A DNA stretch of 64,000 bases from positions 434,001 through 498,000 of the forward strand of contig NZ_PISP01000003.1 in the NCBI RefSeq assembly GCF_002834295.1, in the 5' to 3' direction. Both the position numbers and the translations under genes were made by a program. Within the stretch, counting starts at the first letter, position 1. Every line of letters begins with the position of its first letter. The notes beneath the pieces are model-generated. The model ran no database searches. It was not told where the DNA came from and saw only the letters and a program-made list of their open reading frames with translations. The DNA is from Rhodohalobacter barkolensis (GTDB lineage Bacteria > Bacteroidota > Rhodothermia > Balneolales > Balneolaceae). Positions 41,954-49,704 of the stretch are shown one piece after another.

Positions 41954-43077
41954 GATCCAAACTCCTTTCTAATTTTTTCATCGTGTTCGCCCAAAGCGGG
42001 TATGGGCCCAAACTCAGTAGAAAATCCAATAAACTGAGCCGGTCTGTCTGCCATTTTAATCAATTCCCCGTTCATCTCCACATCGGTCAGGCGAAGCTGC
42101 GGGTGTTCTGAAAACTGCCTGAGCGTGTTCAAGTTTGCAAACGCAATCTGATGCTTTTTCAGCAACTCTACAGTTTGCTGATGCGATAGCTGATCGATTC
42201 GGGATTGTATCAGCTCATTTAACTCCTCAACATGTTTCACACGATTGGAGTTTGAACTGAACTTCGGGTCTTCGAAATGAATCAAACCACTCAACACACC
42301 ATCACAAAATCGTTTCCACTCCCGCTCATTTTGAATACCAACCATCACTTCCCGACCGTCTGATGTCTTGAACGGTCCATAAGGAGCAATTTCAGCATGA
42401 AAAACACCCTTTCGCTTGGGTGTTCTGCCGGCATATTTTTGATGAAACCACGGCACCATCATCCAATCGGCCATCGAATCGAACATAGAAAGCTTGATTG
42501 AAACTCCCTCTCCGGTTTGATCCCGATGCATCAACGCTTCCAAAATTGCTGAATAGGCGTGCATACCCGTACTAATATCAGCAATGGATATTCCAACTTT
42601 TGCACGCATGTCATCGTCCCCGGTCACATCAATCAAGCCTGATTCGGCCTGAACCAGATTATCATACGCTTTCATTTCGGAATACTCTCCCTCCTCTCCA
42701 TAACCGCTGATATCACAGGTAATCAGTTTTGGATATTTTTCCCGCAGTGATTCACTCCCAAACCCCAGCTTCTTCATAGATCCGGGTTTCAGGTTTTGAA
42801 TCAGTACATCCGCTTTTTTAACCAGATTTAGAAAGAGCTTTTTTCCTTCTTTCGATTTTAAATTGATCCGAACCGACTCCTTTCCGCGATTCACCCATGC
42901 AAAATAAGTGCTTTCACCGTTTACTGAATCATCATAATCCCTTGCAAAATCGCCCGACTCCCGTTCCACTTTAATTACACGCGCGCCGGCATCCGCCAGC
43001 CGACAACTTGCAAAAGGGGCTGATACTGCCTGCTCAACCGAGACAACCGTTACATTTTTAAGCGGCTGAAATTTCAT
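41950..43077 (-). CDS. CaiB/BaiF family CoA transferase
   Basis: A 375-residue class III CoA-transferase. VEQAVSAPFASCRLADAGAR and IKVERESGDFARDYDDSVNG start the family fold, RGKESVRINLKSKEGKKLF follows, and the catalytic Asp is in the DNLVQAESGLIDVTG block near residue 142. It is the first gene of a two-gene unit with a MaoC-like hydratase. Together they could interconvert branched C5 dicarboxyl-CoA esters. Substrate identity is inferred only from the pairing. Confidence 0.9.
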   Translation of the reverse strand: MKFQPLKNVTVVSVEQAVSAPFASCRLADAGARVIKVERESGDFARDYDDSVNGESTYFAWVNRGKESVRINLKSKEGKKLFLNLVKKADVLIQNLKPGSMKKLGFGSESLREKYPKLITCDISGYGEEGEYSEMKAYDNLVQAESGLIDVTGDDDMRAKVGISIADISTGMHAYSAILEALMHRDQTGEGVSIKLSMFDSMADWMMVPWFHQKYAGRTPKRKGVFHAEIAPYGPFKTSDGREVMVGIQNEREWKRFCDGVLSGLIHFEDPKFSSNSNRVKHVEELNELIQSRIDQLSHQQTVELLKKHQIAFANLNTLRQFSEHPQLRLTDVEMNGELIKMADRPAQFIGFSTEFGPIPALGEHDEKIRKEFGS

Positions 43078-43154
43078 GAAATTAAACTCTTCCTTTTCAT
43101 TCAGATATAAAAAGAGCCGGATTCCTGAACAGAACCCGGCTTATTGGTCTTGAA

Positions 43155-43532
43155 TTAATTTTCCTTTTTGGGACCTTCTCCCGGACCATTGCCATCCATT
43201 CCCTGTTGCTGTGATGGATCTACAAACTGTAATTGATTGCTCAATGAAGTTTGAAGTTCTTCAACATCATCTTCACTCAACACTTCGGAGATCTCTTTTA
43301 CACCAACCTTTTGTAGAAGATTATATATCATCCGATTAAACAGCATTTGATGTGCTGCTGAGGAGAGCTGAACTAACTGCTCCTGAGGAACCTGAGCGCC
43401 GCTTAATTTGATCTTGTTGAAGATCGGCTCGAGCAGTTTTTCAATATTTTTGTTGAGCTGCTTTTCGAGCTCTTTGGCATCTTTATTCTCTTTACTGGTT
43501 ACTTCCTTTCCTGATGGATCTACAATTTTCAT
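43155..43532 (-). CDS. conserved-looking hypothetical protein
   Basis: About 125 residues from ATG 43532 (MKIVDPSGKEVTSKENKDAK); upstream codons in the frame lie in a non-coding-looking stretch. Charged helix-rich protein with a C-terminal Gln/Gly-rich tail (DPSQQQGMDGNGPGEG). No signal, no membrane span and no domain is recognised. Position between the CoA-transferase gene and a divergent membrane protein gives no clue. Confidence 0.6.
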   Translation of the reverse strand: MKIVDPSGKEVTSKENKDAKELEKQLNKNIEKLLEPIFNKIKLSGAQVPQEQLVQLSSAAHQMLFNRMIYNLLQKVGVKEISEVLSEDDVEELQTSLSNQLQFVDPSQQQGMDGNGPGEGPKKEN

Positions 43533-43627
43533 AAAAGATTTTCTTCTGTTTAGGTTCTGTTTCTCATTATAACACAAAGGATAAGCATATCAATCCAAAA
43601 TGGCGATTTTGATTCCTTATGTTAGAA

Positions 43628-43660
43628 AACCTCCAAGGTTTCCAAAACCTTGAAGGTTTT
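43628..43660. repeat. hairpin repeat ACCTCCAAGGTTT/AAACCTTGAAGGT
   Basis: A 13-bp imperfect inverted repeat followed by TTTTTT. A relative with arms AACCTTCCAAGGGTT and AACCCTTGGAGGGTT lies at 45127-45160. It sits upstream of the M50-like gene and inside the longest possible frame of it, which argues for the later start. Confidence 0.6.
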
Positions 43661-43720
43661 TTAGATTTGAAATCCATACTATCAAAAACTCTTAATCTGA
43701 TTAACTGGCACATACCCAAA

Positions 43721-44338
43721 ATGGAAAACGGCTTTCAGCATTATTTAGACCGGGCTTTACCACACATCCGCAAATGGTGGTTTTCGGTCATGTGCATCCC
43801 ATTCTGCTGGGTTCTGGCAGAGCAGCAATGGATGGCGCTGGAGTGGGAGATCTCATTTGCATGGCAATATCCGTATCCCTTTTTTCTGTTTCCGTTTTTC
43901 TTCTTTATCGACTGGTTCCTTTTGATTGTACATGAGGCGGGCCATACCTTCTTCGGATTTTTTGGAAGCCGCTTTCTCACCATTTTAGGTGGAACCCTGT
44001 TACAAATATTACTCCCCTTTGTAATTTTTATCTACGGATGGTGGAACCGTCAGCACTTTGTTGCTCAGCTGGGACTGCTTCTCACCGCGTTCTCCTGGGT
44101 TGAATCCTCCGCCTATGCTGCTGATGCCGTTGCCCGTAGAATGCCTCTGATCGGAAACCTGCCCTCCTCCGCTCATGACTATTATAACATGTTCAGCATG
44201 AAGGGAGTACTTGCCAATCATATGACCTATGCCTGGGGAATGTATTGGGTTGGAATCATTACCATCATACTCTTTTTGATCTATCCGCTTTTAAAAAGAA
44301 AGCAGTACGATTACGTGGATCTTGAGATGGATCTATAA
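43721..44338 (+). CDS. M50-like membrane protein with HEAGH motif
   Basis: About 205 residues from ATG 43721 (MENGFQHYLDRALPHIRKWW). About five hydrophobic segments are present. The metal-binding motif HEAGH lies near residue 70 in DWFLLIVHEAGHTFFGFFGS, and is followed by a glycine-rich span FLTILGGTLLQILLP, as in site-2-type proteases. A clear LDG/NPDG-type third ligand is not seen, although ADAVARRMPLIGNLP could take that place. It is either a small intramembrane protease or a degenerate relative. No partner is near. Confidence 0.7.
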   Translation: MENGFQHYLDRALPHIRKWWFSVMCIPFCWVLAEQQWMALEWEISFAWQYPYPFFLFPFFFFIDWFLLIVHEAGHTFFGFFGSRFLTILGGTLLQILLPFVIFIYGWWNRQHFVAQLGLLLTAFSWVESSAYAADAVARRMPLIGNLPSSAHDYYNMFSMKGVLANHMTYAWGMYWVGIITIILFLIYPLLKRKQYDYVDLEMDL

Positions 44339-44546
44339 ATTAAACCTCCAAGGGCTTCGGGATCAATATTAACAAACGAATAAAAGTTAAATGGGATAAT
44401 ATCTATCCTGAAAGGATAGTATATGAATAACCCTGGGTGACGCTTGCGAACCCAGGGTAAACAGCGAATATAAAATCACAACCCTGAAAGGGTTGAACTA
44501 AAATCACTGATCAGGCATATTAGTATTTAAAATAATGGAGGGATTT
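44339..44546. repeat. hairpins upstream of the REP-associated transposase
   Basis: Three stem-loops occur in tandem: CTATCCTGAAAGGATAG (44403-44419), ACCCTGGGT/ACCCAGGGT with a GACGCTTGCGA-type loop (44430-44458), and AACCCTGAAAGGGTT (44480-44494). They resemble REP ends recognised by the Y1 transposase family. Confidence 0.65.
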
Positions 44547-44993
44547 ATGGGTACTTACTCACAATTACTATATCAAATAGTTTTTAGCACCAAAAACCGA
44601 CAGCCGATTTTAAAAAAAGAAAACCGGAAAGAACTTTTTAAATATATCTGTGGCATTCTGAACAACAAAAATTGTCATCTATATCGTATAAACGGGGTAT
44701 CAGATCATATTCACATTATTACTCATATTCACCCTACAGAGTCAGTTTCAGACATAGTTAAAGTTGTTAAGATTTCAAGCGGAAACTTTATAAAGAGTGA
44801 GAAACTGTTTACAGAATTTGAGGGGTGGCAAGATGGTTACGGCGCATTTACTTATAAAATTACCGCTCTTGATCGTTTAATTGAGTACGTAAAAAATCAG
44901 GAAAAACATCATAAAAATGTAAGCTATAAAGAAGAATTCATTTCTCTTTTAGAAGAGCATAAAATTAAGTTTGATGAGCGATATTTAATTTAA
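44547..44993 (+). CDS. REP-associated tyrosine transposase (IS200/Y1 type)
   Basis: A 148-residue HUH endonuclease from ATG 44547, with GGAGGG 5-10 bases upstream (an in-frame ATG at 44535 is the first). The metal-binding HUH is in VSDHIHIITHIHPTES near residue 60, and the catalytic Tyr is in RLIEYVKNQEKHHKNVSYKE near 120. The length fits TnpA_REP/IS200 proteins. Hairpins flank it on both sides and many REP-like palindromes occur in the window. It is a likely source of mobility for some of them. It looks intact. Confidence 0.88.
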   Translation: MGTYSQLLYQIVFSTKNRQPILKKENRKELFKYICGILNNKNCHLYRINGVSDHIHIITHIHPTESVSDIVKVVKISSGNFIKSEKLFTEFEGWQDGYGAFTYKITALDRLIEYVKNQEKHHKNVSYKEEFISLLEEHKIKFDERYLI

Positions 44994-45256
44994 AATTTGT
45001 CATTAAACCCCTTCAGGGTTTTCAACTCTTTTTTGATGACTTTTACCACGGGTTAAAACCCGTGGCTATTCACATAAAACCCCATTCGGGGTTTATTAAT
45101 CCAAAAATGTAACATAGTCTAACCCCAACCTTCCAAGGGTTCCGAACCCTTGGAGGGTTTTTGACTATGAAATAGGTAAAATTTGTAAAAAGTGTGCTTC
45201 CAACGCGATTCTTTAGGATATTGCGGGTCGAAATCCAAAACCAATAAGTTGACTCT
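44994..45256. repeat. hairpins downstream of the transposase
   Basis: AACCCCTTCAGGGTT (45005-45020), CCACGGGTT/AACCCGTGG (45046-45065), AAACCCC/GGGGTTT (45077-45094), and AACCTTCCAAGGGTT/AACCCTTGGAGGGTT (45127-45160). The first is the inverse of the AACCCTGAAAGGGTT upstream of the gene, so transposase and hairpins could be one unit. Confidence 0.65.
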
Positions 45257-47614
45257 ATGAAATATTCGTTACGAACCATTACATCTCTTTTTGTTTTCTT
45301 GATGGCCGGTTTCCTGGTTCAGGATGCACAGGCTCAACAGGAAGCTAATTTTGAACTTGCCGAACGCTTTACGGCAGACAACATGCAAAAAATGACCGGC
45401 TCCGCCTTCCTCCGGGCAAACTGGCTCGAAGATAAAGACCAATTCTGGTACGAGTGGGAAGACGGTGAAGGTAAACGCTGGATGTTTGTGGATGCATCAC
45501 GCCAAAACATCCGCCCACTTTTTGACCGCGAAAATATGTCTGCTCAACTTTCAGAAGAGTTTAACCGGGGGTTCGATGCCAAAAACCTTGACTTGAAAGA
45601 GTTTGATTACGATACCGATCGTGAGCTCTTCACATTTCACGTCGACAGTATTGAGTTCAAATACCACATCGATCGAAATTTACTAGAGAAAGGTGACTCC
45701 TTAGAAGCCGAAGAACGTGAGCGATGGGCAACGTACTCGCCGGACAGTACCTACATCGCTTTTGCGCGAGAACATGACCTCTATATCATGGAAACCGATG
45801 ACCCCGACAGTACGGAGATTCGTCTGACCGAAGATGGTGAACGCTGGTACAGTTTTCAGGCCGATCACGGCGATACCACATCAACAGAACGTCTCAGAGC
45901 CCGTGTGAATTGGTTCGAAGATTCGGAAAAACTCTACGTAAAACGTCAGGATTGGCGCGAAGTGGATGAACTGTGGGTCATCAACAATGTAAAATCCAGG
46001 CCCGAACTGGAGACATACAAATACAACATGCCCGGTGAGGACAATCACTATCAGGATGAAATTCTTGTCTTTGATATAGAATCGCAGGAACATGTACGCC
46101 TCGACACCGACAAATGGCCCGATCAATCACTGGGCGGCGTCTATTTCAGCAACGGCGGAATCTATACGACAGAAACATCTTCAGACCATATGTATATTCT
46201 GCGCCGGAACCGTACTTGGGATGAAGTGGACGTGGTAAAAGCCAACACCAATACGGGAGAAACTGAAGTTCTATGGAGTGAAAAAAGTGAACCTTACTTC
46301 AACGTAATGAACTCTTATTTGGGTATCATCAACGATGGCGAAGAGTTTATATGGCTGAGTGAACGTACCGGATGGGGACAGCTCTACCGTTACGACAGCG
46401 AAGGAAACCTGCAAAACCGAATTACTGACGGACACTTTATGGTTACGGATGTAGCCGCCGTCGATACCACAGGTCAGACCGTTTATTTCGAAGGTTTTGG
46501 GAAAGAGGAAGATCGAAATCCTAATCATGCACACTACTATAAAGTCAGCTTTGACGGTTCAGGGCAGCAATTGGTAACTCCGGAAAATGCAAACCACAGT
46601 TTCAGCATCAGCGACAGCCGGTCTTACTTTGTTCACAACGCATCGCGTCCCGATATGCCGACAGAGGCTGTGCTCAGAGATAATCGCGGTCGTGAGGTAT
46701 TGCAGCTGGAGGAAGTAGATCTGACCCGATTAAATGAAGCCGGATTTAATATGCCGGAGCAGTTTTCTGTGAAAGCGAAAGATGGCTATACCGATCTTTA
46801 TGGCGTAATGTGGAAACCGGCCGATTTTGATCCCGAGAAGAAGTATCCGATTATTTCTTACGTCTACCCCGGCCCTCAGGTTGAACCTTTTCCACGAAGT
46901 TTCTCTGTTACAGGCACTGCTGCACGGGCACACTCCCTGGCACAGGTTGGATTTGTGGTTGTAGCGATGGGTAACCGTGGCGGAAGTCCTCTTCGTGAAA
47001 AATGGTACCACAACTACGGATATAACAACCTTCGTGACTACGCTCTGGATGACAACCGCTATGGCATTGAGCAGCTTGCCGGGCGCCACTCCTACATCGA
47101 TCTGGATAAAGTGGGAATTTACGGTCACTCTGGCGGTGGCTTCATGAGTACCGCGGCACTACTTTCCTACCCGGACTTCTATAAAGTTGCCGTATCCTCT
47201 GCCGGAAACCACGATAACAATATCTACAACATCTGGTGGAGTGAATTTCACCACGGAGTGGACGCCAAAACCGATTCGGTTACCGTAGAAAATGAGAACG
47301 GCGAAGAGGTAAAAGAGGAGCGCACAACATTTTCATCCGAAATACCATCGAATGCCGAGCTGGCTGACAACCTTCAGGGACGACTGCTTTTGGTTCACGG
47401 TGCTATCGACAATAATGTTCATCCGGCTCACACCTACAGGGTAGCCGAAGAACTGCTAAAAGCCGGCAAACGATTTGATATGATGATCTTCCCGGAAGCT
47501 CGTCACGGTTTCGGTAGATACTCCGACTATTTTGAACGAATGCTGTGGGACTATTTTGCCGAGCATCTCCTTGGCTACTATCCCGAGGATGTAGACTACA
47601 ATCTCCCGGATTAA
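45257..47614 (+). CDS. S9B family peptidase (dipeptidyl-peptidase IV type)
   Basis: A 785-residue exported serine peptidase. A signal peptide (residues 1-27) is followed by a DPP4 N-terminal beta-propeller and a C-terminal alpha/beta-hydrolase domain. The nucleophile is in GIYGHSGGGFMST near 625, Asp in LLVHGAIDNNVHP near 718, and His in EARHGFGRY near 750. It likely cleaves dipeptides with Pro or Ala at position two from peptides in the periplasm. It follows a hairpin-rich region with no clear promoter. Confidence 0.93.
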   Translation: MKYSLRTITSLFVFLMAGFLVQDAQAQQEANFELAERFTADNMQKMTGSAFLRANWLEDKDQFWYEWEDGEGKRWMFVDASRQNIRPLFDRENMSAQLSEEFNRGFDAKNLDLKEFDYDTDRELFTFHVDSIEFKYHIDRNLLEKGDSLEAEERERWATYSPDSTYIAFAREHDLYIMETDDPDSTEIRLTEDGERWYSFQADHGDTTSTERLRARVNWFEDSEKLYVKRQDWREVDELWVINNVKSRPELETYKYNMPGEDNHYQDEILVFDIESQEHVRLDTDKWPDQSLGGVYFSNGGIYTTETSSDHMYILRRNRTWDEVDVVKANTNTGETEVLWSEKSEPYFNVMNSYLGIINDGEEFIWLSERTGWGQLYRYDSEGNLQNRITDGHFMVTDVAAVDTTGQTVYFEGFGKEEDRNPNHAHYYKVSFDGSGQQLVTPENANHSFSISDSRSYFVHNASRPDMPTEAVLRDNRGREVLQLEEVDLTRLNEAGFNMPEQFSVKAKDGYTDLYGVMWKPADFDPEKKYPIISYVYPGPQVEPFPRSFSVTGTAARAHSLAQVGFVVVAMGNRGGSPLREKWYHNYGYNNLRDYALDDNRYGIEQLAGRHSYIDLDKVGIYGHSGGGFMSTAALLSYPDFYKVAVSSAGNHDNNIYNIWWSEFHHGVDAKTDSVTVENENGEEVKEERTTFSSEIPSNAELADNLQGRLLLVHGAIDNNVHPAHTYRVAEELLKAGKRFDMMIFPEARHGFGRYSDYFERMLWDYFAEHLLGYYPEDVDYNLPD

Positions 47615-47640
47615 TTATTCAATACTTAATCCATTTTAAA

Positions 47641-47680
47641 GAACGCCTCGTCTTCTTTTGAAGTCGGGGCGTTTTTGTTT
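47641..47680. terminator. bidirectional terminator between convergent genes
   Basis: AACGCC and GGCGTT form a stem together with CTTC/GAAG around TTTT, followed by TTTTG. It lies between the DPP4-type gene and the convergent lipoprotein gene at 47695. Confidence 0.65.
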
Positions 47681-47694
47681 GAGATCATCTTTTC

Positions 47695-48174
47695 TTACTC
47701 CATGTTGCCATAGGTATAGTCGGCCTTATCACCTGAACTGAGTGTTCCGGAAGTATACAGAACATCCACCTCATCAAATTCAGCCCAGTCGTCATCATCT
47801 CTGTAAGACACACCGCTAACAATTTCAAAATGTCCGCTTCCACGAGTGACTTCAAATCCTACATAAACTCCCACAGCTACTTTTTCAGGCAGTGAAGTGT
47901 CGAACATCATCTCTGCTCCGGTATTCACTTCAGCATAGCTGAAATATCCTGCGTCATCCTCGCACTCATCTTCGTAGCAAAAATAGACAATAGTGCTGCC
48001 ACCGGTTTCAACTTCCATTTTTGAGTCGCCGGTATTCACAATTCGAACGGCCAGACCATTGGGTTCATCTTCGGTTAACTCTTCTTCAATATCATCGGCT
48101 GAAGTACTGTTGCTGCAGGCCATTGCTAATGGGAGCAAAGCCATGATGATGAGTAGTAATTTTATTGATTTCAT
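47695..48174 (-). CDS. small lipoprotein, function unknown
   Basis: A 159-residue product with a lipoprotein signal (MKSIKLLLIIMALLPLAMAC, Cys at 20). An acidic Ser/Thr-rich linker is followed by a beta-rich domain with two Cys (VYFCYEDECEDDAGYFSYAE). No family is recognised. It converges on the DPP4-type gene. Confidence 0.7.
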   Translation of the reverse strand: MKSIKLLLIIMALLPLAMACSNSTSADDIEEELTEDEPNGLAVRIVNTGDSKMEVETGGSTIVYFCYEDECEDDAGYFSYAEVNTGAEMMFDTSLPEKVAVGVYVGFEVTRGSGHFEIVSGVSYRDDDDWAEFDEVDVLYTSGTLSSGDKADYTYGNME

Positions 48175-48415
48175 CTTTTTTTATTCTTTTCCAGTTTTGA
48201 TTTATACCTACTTTGATTGCGCAGATACGGTGAAAAAACTGTCACACGATTTTTCTTCTCCTCTTTTTTAGGGTAAGTACTGTAATTTTTTGAATGGGTC
48301 GACACTGTTAAATTCGGCATCCTGATTGATAAATCAGGTACAATGGAACAGATATACCTTAAAATTCAATTGTATATATGAAAGGAAACAAGTAAACATT
48401 TAAAAGAATATTTCA

Positions 48416-49372
48416 ATGAAGAAATTGACCTTTAATAACGGTGACAAAATTGACGCAATTGGATTGGGTACATGGAAATCTGATCCCGGCAAAGTGGGTG
48501 AGGCGGTAAAAGCAGCTCTCAAAGTTGGGTATCGTCATATCGATTGCGCTGCAGTTTATGGAAATGAAAAAGAAGTTGGATCAGCGCTCAAAGAAAGCTT
48601 TTCTGCATATGATATAAATCGTGAGGATGTATGGATCACATCCAAACTATGGAATACGGCGCATAAACCCGAAGACGTAAAGCCTGCTCTAAAACAGACT
48701 CTCTCTGATCTTCAATTGGAAACTCTCGATCTTTATTTAATTCACTGGCCAATCGCGTTTAAACCTATCCTTGAGGGTTTTCCCCAGAGTGACAGCGATT
48801 ATCTCTCACTTGATGAAGTGCCGCTTATTGAGACATGGGAAGCTATGCTCGAAGCGAAAAATGAGGGACTGATAAAACACGCGGGTGTATCAAATTTTAG
48901 TATCAAAAAACTGAAAGATCTCAGTTCAAAAACTGATCATGCACCGGAGATGAATCAGATAGAACTGCACCCTTACCTGCAGCAATGGGATATGCTCGAC
49001 TACTGCAGCGACAACAATATTTTGGTTACGGCCTACTCTCCGCTTGGCAGCAGTGACCGTCCGGATGTTTTAAAAGCGGATGATGAACCTTCATTGCTCG
49101 AAAATGAGGTAATCCACAATATCGCCAACAAGCACGATGCAACTCCCGCGCAGGTGCTTATAAAATGGGCTGTTGAAAGAGATACAACCGTGATTCCAAA
49201 ATCAACCAACGCCGGCAGAATTGAGGAAAACCTGAAAAGTGCTGAGCTGAACCTGGATGATGAGGACATGTCAAAGATTAAATCTCTGGATATTCCTTAC
49301 CGTTACCTCGATGGGAAAGTGTTTGAAACGGAAAGCGATATGTACCGCGATATTTTTGATGAGCAGGGCTAA
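48416..49372 (+). CDS. aldo/keto reductase
   Basis: A 318-residue NADPH-dependent reductase of (alpha/beta)8 fold. The tetrad is visible: Asp in YRHIDCAAVYGNE with Tyr near 50, Lys in WITSKLWNTAH near 80, and His in LYLIHWP near 112. NADP binding is by VIPKSTNAGRIEENLKSAEL. Length is typical (about 310-320). It probably reduces reactive aldehydes; a specific substrate is not apparent. A terminator follows at 49410. Confidence 0.93.
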   Translation: MKKLTFNNGDKIDAIGLGTWKSDPGKVGEAVKAALKVGYRHIDCAAVYGNEKEVGSALKESFSAYDINREDVWITSKLWNTAHKPEDVKPALKQTLSDLQLETLDLYLIHWPIAFKPILEGFPQSDSDYLSLDEVPLIETWEAMLEAKNEGLIKHAGVSNFSIKKLKDLSSKTDHAPEMNQIELHPYLQQWDMLDYCSDNNILVTAYSPLGSSDRPDVLKADDEPSLLENEVIHNIANKHDATPAQVLIKWAVERDTTVIPKSTNAGRIEENLKSAELNLDDEDMSKIKSLDIPYRYLDGKVFETESDMYRDIFDEQG

Positions 49373-49704
49373 ATGCGATCAACATTCTCTTAACATCTGA
49401 ATAAAATGTAAGCCTGAATTCGTGAATCACCCGGATTCAGGCTTTCTAAATAGTCGTAGTTCAGGGTTCATTATTTTTTGCTCCTTTTTGGTTTTAACCC
49501 CCCATAAAACTACATTAAGCTATTAATTAAGTATTCCCACACATTTAGTGGCTTCTACTTTTCAAGAGAGATGAAGTTGTATCCTGCGACGAGCTAACCT
49601 TATTTGTTTAATTATCAACCTAAAGTTGAGATTGTTTAAGCAGCTGATTCATTACAATCAGCCATATCTTGATTTCCAGGGTTAAGTCCGGGGTATTGCA
49701 ACGT
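49373..49704. other. gap between aldo/keto reductase and hybrid two-component system
   Basis: Apart from the terminator at 49410-49447, no gene or clear motif is seen. An in-frame TTG at 49669 could extend the next gene but is not needed. Confidence 0.5.
49410..49447 (+). terminator. terminator of the aldo/keto reductase gene
   Basis: AAGCCTGAAT and ATTCAGGCTT are arms of a stem around CGTGAATCACCCGG, followed by TCTAAATAG. Short T content makes it moderate. Confidence 0.65.
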
